Assembly: GCA_002762705.1 (NCBI GenBank)
Contig: PCVE01000018.1
Coordinates: 1-6,079, forward strand
DNA length: 6,079 nt
Source: Candidatus Woesearchaeota archaeon CG11_big_fil_rev_8_21_14_0_20_43_8
GTDB lineage: Archaea; Nanobdellota; Nanobdellia; Woesearchaeales; CG08-08-20-14
Direction of reading: 5' to 3'
Shown: in pieces, positions 4,489 to 6,079 of the stretch
How the letters are laid out: each line of letters opens with the position of its first letter
How positions within the stretch are numbered: position 1 is the first letter of the stretch
Program-made: the position numbers and the translations under genes
Notes under the pieces: model-generated
Databases searched by the model: none
What the model was told of the DNA's origin: nothing
What the model saw: only the letters and a program-made list of their open reading frames with translations

Positions 4489-5091
4489 ATGAATCTATTG
4501 GATAGCCCTGTATATGTCTATTATGACAAGAAGAGCGAAAGGATTACAGATTTCTTGCCAGTCGACCTTGATGACAATTCAAAGGCAGCGATCATAAATC
4601 AATGGCAGATGGATATTCCAAGAAGGATATTAAAAGCCCTCTCTGAGAATGACATGATGACCGCTCCGAGGATAAAGGAGACAATCGGTCATTCGATGTC
4701 CACACTTCATGAGAACATAAAGAAATTAGAAGAGGCCGGTCTCATTGAGACAAAGATGATATTCGAAGGCAACAAGCAGAAGATAATAAGGCCGAAGGTC
4801 TTTTTTGTCACGCAGAATCCAAGATTACGATCATTTTTGATAAAGGCAGCGAACCAAGGTGTATGGGTAGAGACAGAGAAATCGAAATCAGTCCTGAAAT
4901 TTCTGAAGGAGAACGCTGATGAATTCCATACCGCAGAAGAGATATCCCTTAAATTGAAGATACCAGTCGATGAAGTGAAGACTCTGCTAGAGAACTGGAA
5001 CTCCCAATTCAACAGAGGTCTCTCAGAATTCATGAAGAAGATGCCATTCGAACGCCGGGTATACTATCGCGCTGTCAAAAGCAAGAAATAA
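4489..5091 (+). CDS. winged helix-turn-helix transcriptional regulator (ArsR-like), two winged-helix regions
   Basis: The 200-residue soluble protein is a likely DNA-binding regulator. An N-terminal stretch (1-35: VYVYYDKKSERITDFLPVDL) is followed by a winged helix at about 38-107: helix IPRRILKALSE, recognition region APRIKETIGHSMSTLHENIKKL, then the wing EEAGLIETKMIFEGNKQKII. A second helix-turn-helix-like region lies at about 133-172 (SVLKFLKENADEFHTAEEIS, then LKIPVDEVKTLL). This tandem layout fits ArsR/MarR-like archaeal regulators. No metal-binding Cys motif is present (there is no cysteine), so it is not a classical metal sensor. It is divergent from the methyltransferase and candidate RNA, with palindromes in the shared gap, which suggests autoregulation. 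The M20 gene starts 29 bp after its stop. Start chosen from the TATA spacing. The ligand is unknown. Confidence 0.85.
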   Translation: MNLLDSPVYVYYDKKSERITDFLPVDLDDNSKAAIINQWQMDIPRRILKALSENDMMTAPRIKETIGHSMSTLHENIKKLEEAGLIETKMIFEGNKQKIIRPKVFFVTQNPRLRSFLIKAANQGVWVETEKSKSVLKFLKENADEFHTAEEISLKLKIPVDEVKTLLENWNSQFNRGLSEFMKKMPFERRVYYRAVKSKK

Positions 5092-5098
5092 TATATAC
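5090..5098 (+). promoter_or_regulatory. probable TATA box of the M20 hydrolase gene
   Basis: AATATATAC overlaps the stop codon of the preceding gene (TAA at 5089-5091) and is centred about 27 bp before the ATG at 5121, consistent with leaderless transcription. No ribosome-binding site lies before the ATG. Read-through from the regulator gene remains possible. Confidence 0.45.
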
Positions 5099-5120
5099 TA
5101 CCTTCTACAAATGAAATTTG

Positions 5121-6079
5121 ATGGTTTTAACCGATAAGATCAAAAAAGTAGCCGATGAGTTATTTGCCACAAGCAAGAAGATCTACGACAATCCAGAGAT
5201 CGCTTTTGAAGAGTATCGTTCAGTCGAGCAGATCGAGAAGCTTATAAAATCCCATGGCCTGCCATTCAAGAAGGGTATCGCAGGACTTAAGACTGCTTTC
5301 ATGTCACAGATTGGCAGAGGCAAGCCAACCATAGCACTTCTATGCGAATATGACGCTCTTCCAGGCATTGGTCATGCCTGCGGCCATAATCTAATATCAA
5401 TGATGTCTGTCGGCGCTTTTCTTGCTTTGAAAGACATGGATCTCAAAGGCCAGGTTCTTTTGATAGGAACACCTGGAGAAGAAGGGGGCGGCGGGAAGAT
5501 AAAGATGATAGAAAAAGGTATCTTCTCAAAAGTAGATGCTGCCATGATGATCCATCCGTCGAACAAGACATTGCCTGGAAAAGAATTTCTCGCAGTGGAT
5601 GAATTCAAGCTGATCTTCAAAGGAAAGAGCTCGCATGCGGCAGCCGCACCAGAAGAAGGCATAAACGCGCTTGATGCCTGCATACAGACTTTCAACAACC
5701 TAAATGCACTGCGTCAGCACTTGACGCCGGACGTGAGGATACATGGGGTCATAATGGATGGTGGCTTGAAACCAAACATAGTGCCAGACCATGCATCCGC
5801 AGAATTCCTGGTGCGCTGCGCTGACCAAAAAGCGATGCCTGCCTTGATCGGGAAATTCCGCAGGTGCGCTGAATCTGCGGCTTCTGCTTTCGAAGCTAAG
5901 ATCGACATAGAACACAAGATGGGCTACAAAGCCATGAAAAGGAACATGGCATTTGAGAAAGTGTTCTCTGATAACCTGACATCACTTGGCATCAGATTCG
6001 ATCAAGACACCCCATTGATGGGTGCCGGTTCATCTGACATAGGTGATCTTAGTCAGATCATTCCATGCATCCATCCTAC
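5121..6079 (+). CDS. M20 family metallopeptidase/amidohydrolase (ACY1L2/PM20D2-like), 3' end outside window
   Basis: 319 complete codons are present and no stop is reached; relatives are about 390 residues, so roughly 70 are missing. The protein belongs to the zinc-type M20 hydrolases that cleave amide bonds in dipeptides, N-acyl amino acids or p-aminobenzoyl-glutamate. Visible landmarks are EYDALPGIGHACGHN (76-90; the Cys87 and His89 metal ligands of the ACGH type), GTPGEEGGGG (116-125; the Glu pair giving the catalytic base and a metal ligand), MIHP (143-146; His145 metal ligand), GKSSHAAAAPEEGINALDA (168-186; the start of the lid/dimer domain) and GAGSSDIGDLS (301-311). The substrate cannot be decided; the EYDALPGIGHACGHN signature points to the ACY1L2/PM20D2 branch. 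No signal peptide, so cytosolic. Start chosen by the TATA spacing; an out-of-frame ATG at 5111 opens only a nine-codon frame including its stop. Confidence 0.88.
   Translation, partial: MVLTDKIKKVADELFATSKKIYDNPEIAFEEYRSVEQIEKLIKSHGLPFKKGIAGLKTAFMSQIGRGKPTIALLCEYDALPGIGHACGHNLISMMSVGAFLALKDMDLKGQVLLIGTPGEEGGGGKIKMIEKGIFSKVDAAMMIHPSNKTLPGKEFLAVDEFKLIFKGKSSHAAAAPEEGINALDACIQTFNNLNALRQHLTPDVRIHGVIMDGGLKPNIVPDHASAEFLVRCADQKAMPALIGKFRRCAESAASAFEAKIDIEHKMGYKAMKRNMAFEKVFSDNLTSLGIRFDQDTPLMGAGSSDIGDLSQIIPCIHP

Noticed and set aside
5111..5137. Short open frame MKFDGFNR just before and overlapping the M20 start, as a leader peptide.
   Set aside because: The TATA spacing puts transcription start at about 5120, so this ATG would probably not be in the message; it also lacks a ribosome-binding site.
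5183..5917. Minus-strand open frames opposite the M20 gene.
   Set aside because: The plus strand encodes a continuous M20 protein with all metal-ligand motifs; the opposite frames match nothing.

Overview
The window looks like part of an archaeal chromosome, probably a DPANN-type lineage such as Woesearchaeota or Pacearchaeota. The lineage is inferred from gene content, not proven. Direct signs of an archaeon are TATA boxes about 25 bp upstream of most first genes with almost no 5' leader, ribosome-binding sites matching GGAGGTGATC only where a gene lies inside a transcript or has a leader, T-tract terminators, and archaeal-type families (double Lrp regulator, THUMP methyltransferase, winged-helix regulator).

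Layout from left to right. Positions 1-202 are a GC-rich edge with a perfect hairpin and no confident gene. On the minus strand, 203-1225 encodes a double-headed Lrp/AsnC regulator with its own leaderless promoter. Next, also on the minus strand (transcribed from about 3082 down to the T8 tract at 1306-1313), is a compact three-gene operon of membrane proteins. It has a small two-helix membrane protein with a coiled-coil tail (2735-3061), followed by two single-pass membrane proteins (2126-2728 and 1326-2120). The outer domains of those two are recognisably paralogous: IP-x3-C, then a GNCI-x2-QG motif, then a C-terminal helix ending in GI. Upstream, 3108-4208 (minus) is a THUMP-domain Rossmann methyltransferase of the Trm14/RlmL type with an atypical catalytic motif (SQPPC).

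The 280-bp gap 4209-4488 is densely built. It holds the methyltransferase promoter, a large nested stem-loop with T7 and T8 tracts when read on the minus strand, a minus-strand TATA box at the right distance to drive it, palindromes that may be operators, and the promoter of the rightward gene. I read the stem-loop as a small RNA of about 125 nt or an attenuating leader ahead of the methyltransferase. On the plus strand, 4489-5091 is a two-wing winged-helix regulator and 5121 to the window end is an M20 metallopeptidase/amidohydrolase, cut by the edge.

The most likely undescribed items are the three-gene membrane operon with its tandem paralogous Cys-containing outer domains, and the structured RNA/attenuator in the divergent gap. 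No CRISPR array, insertion sequence, tRNA or rRNA was seen.
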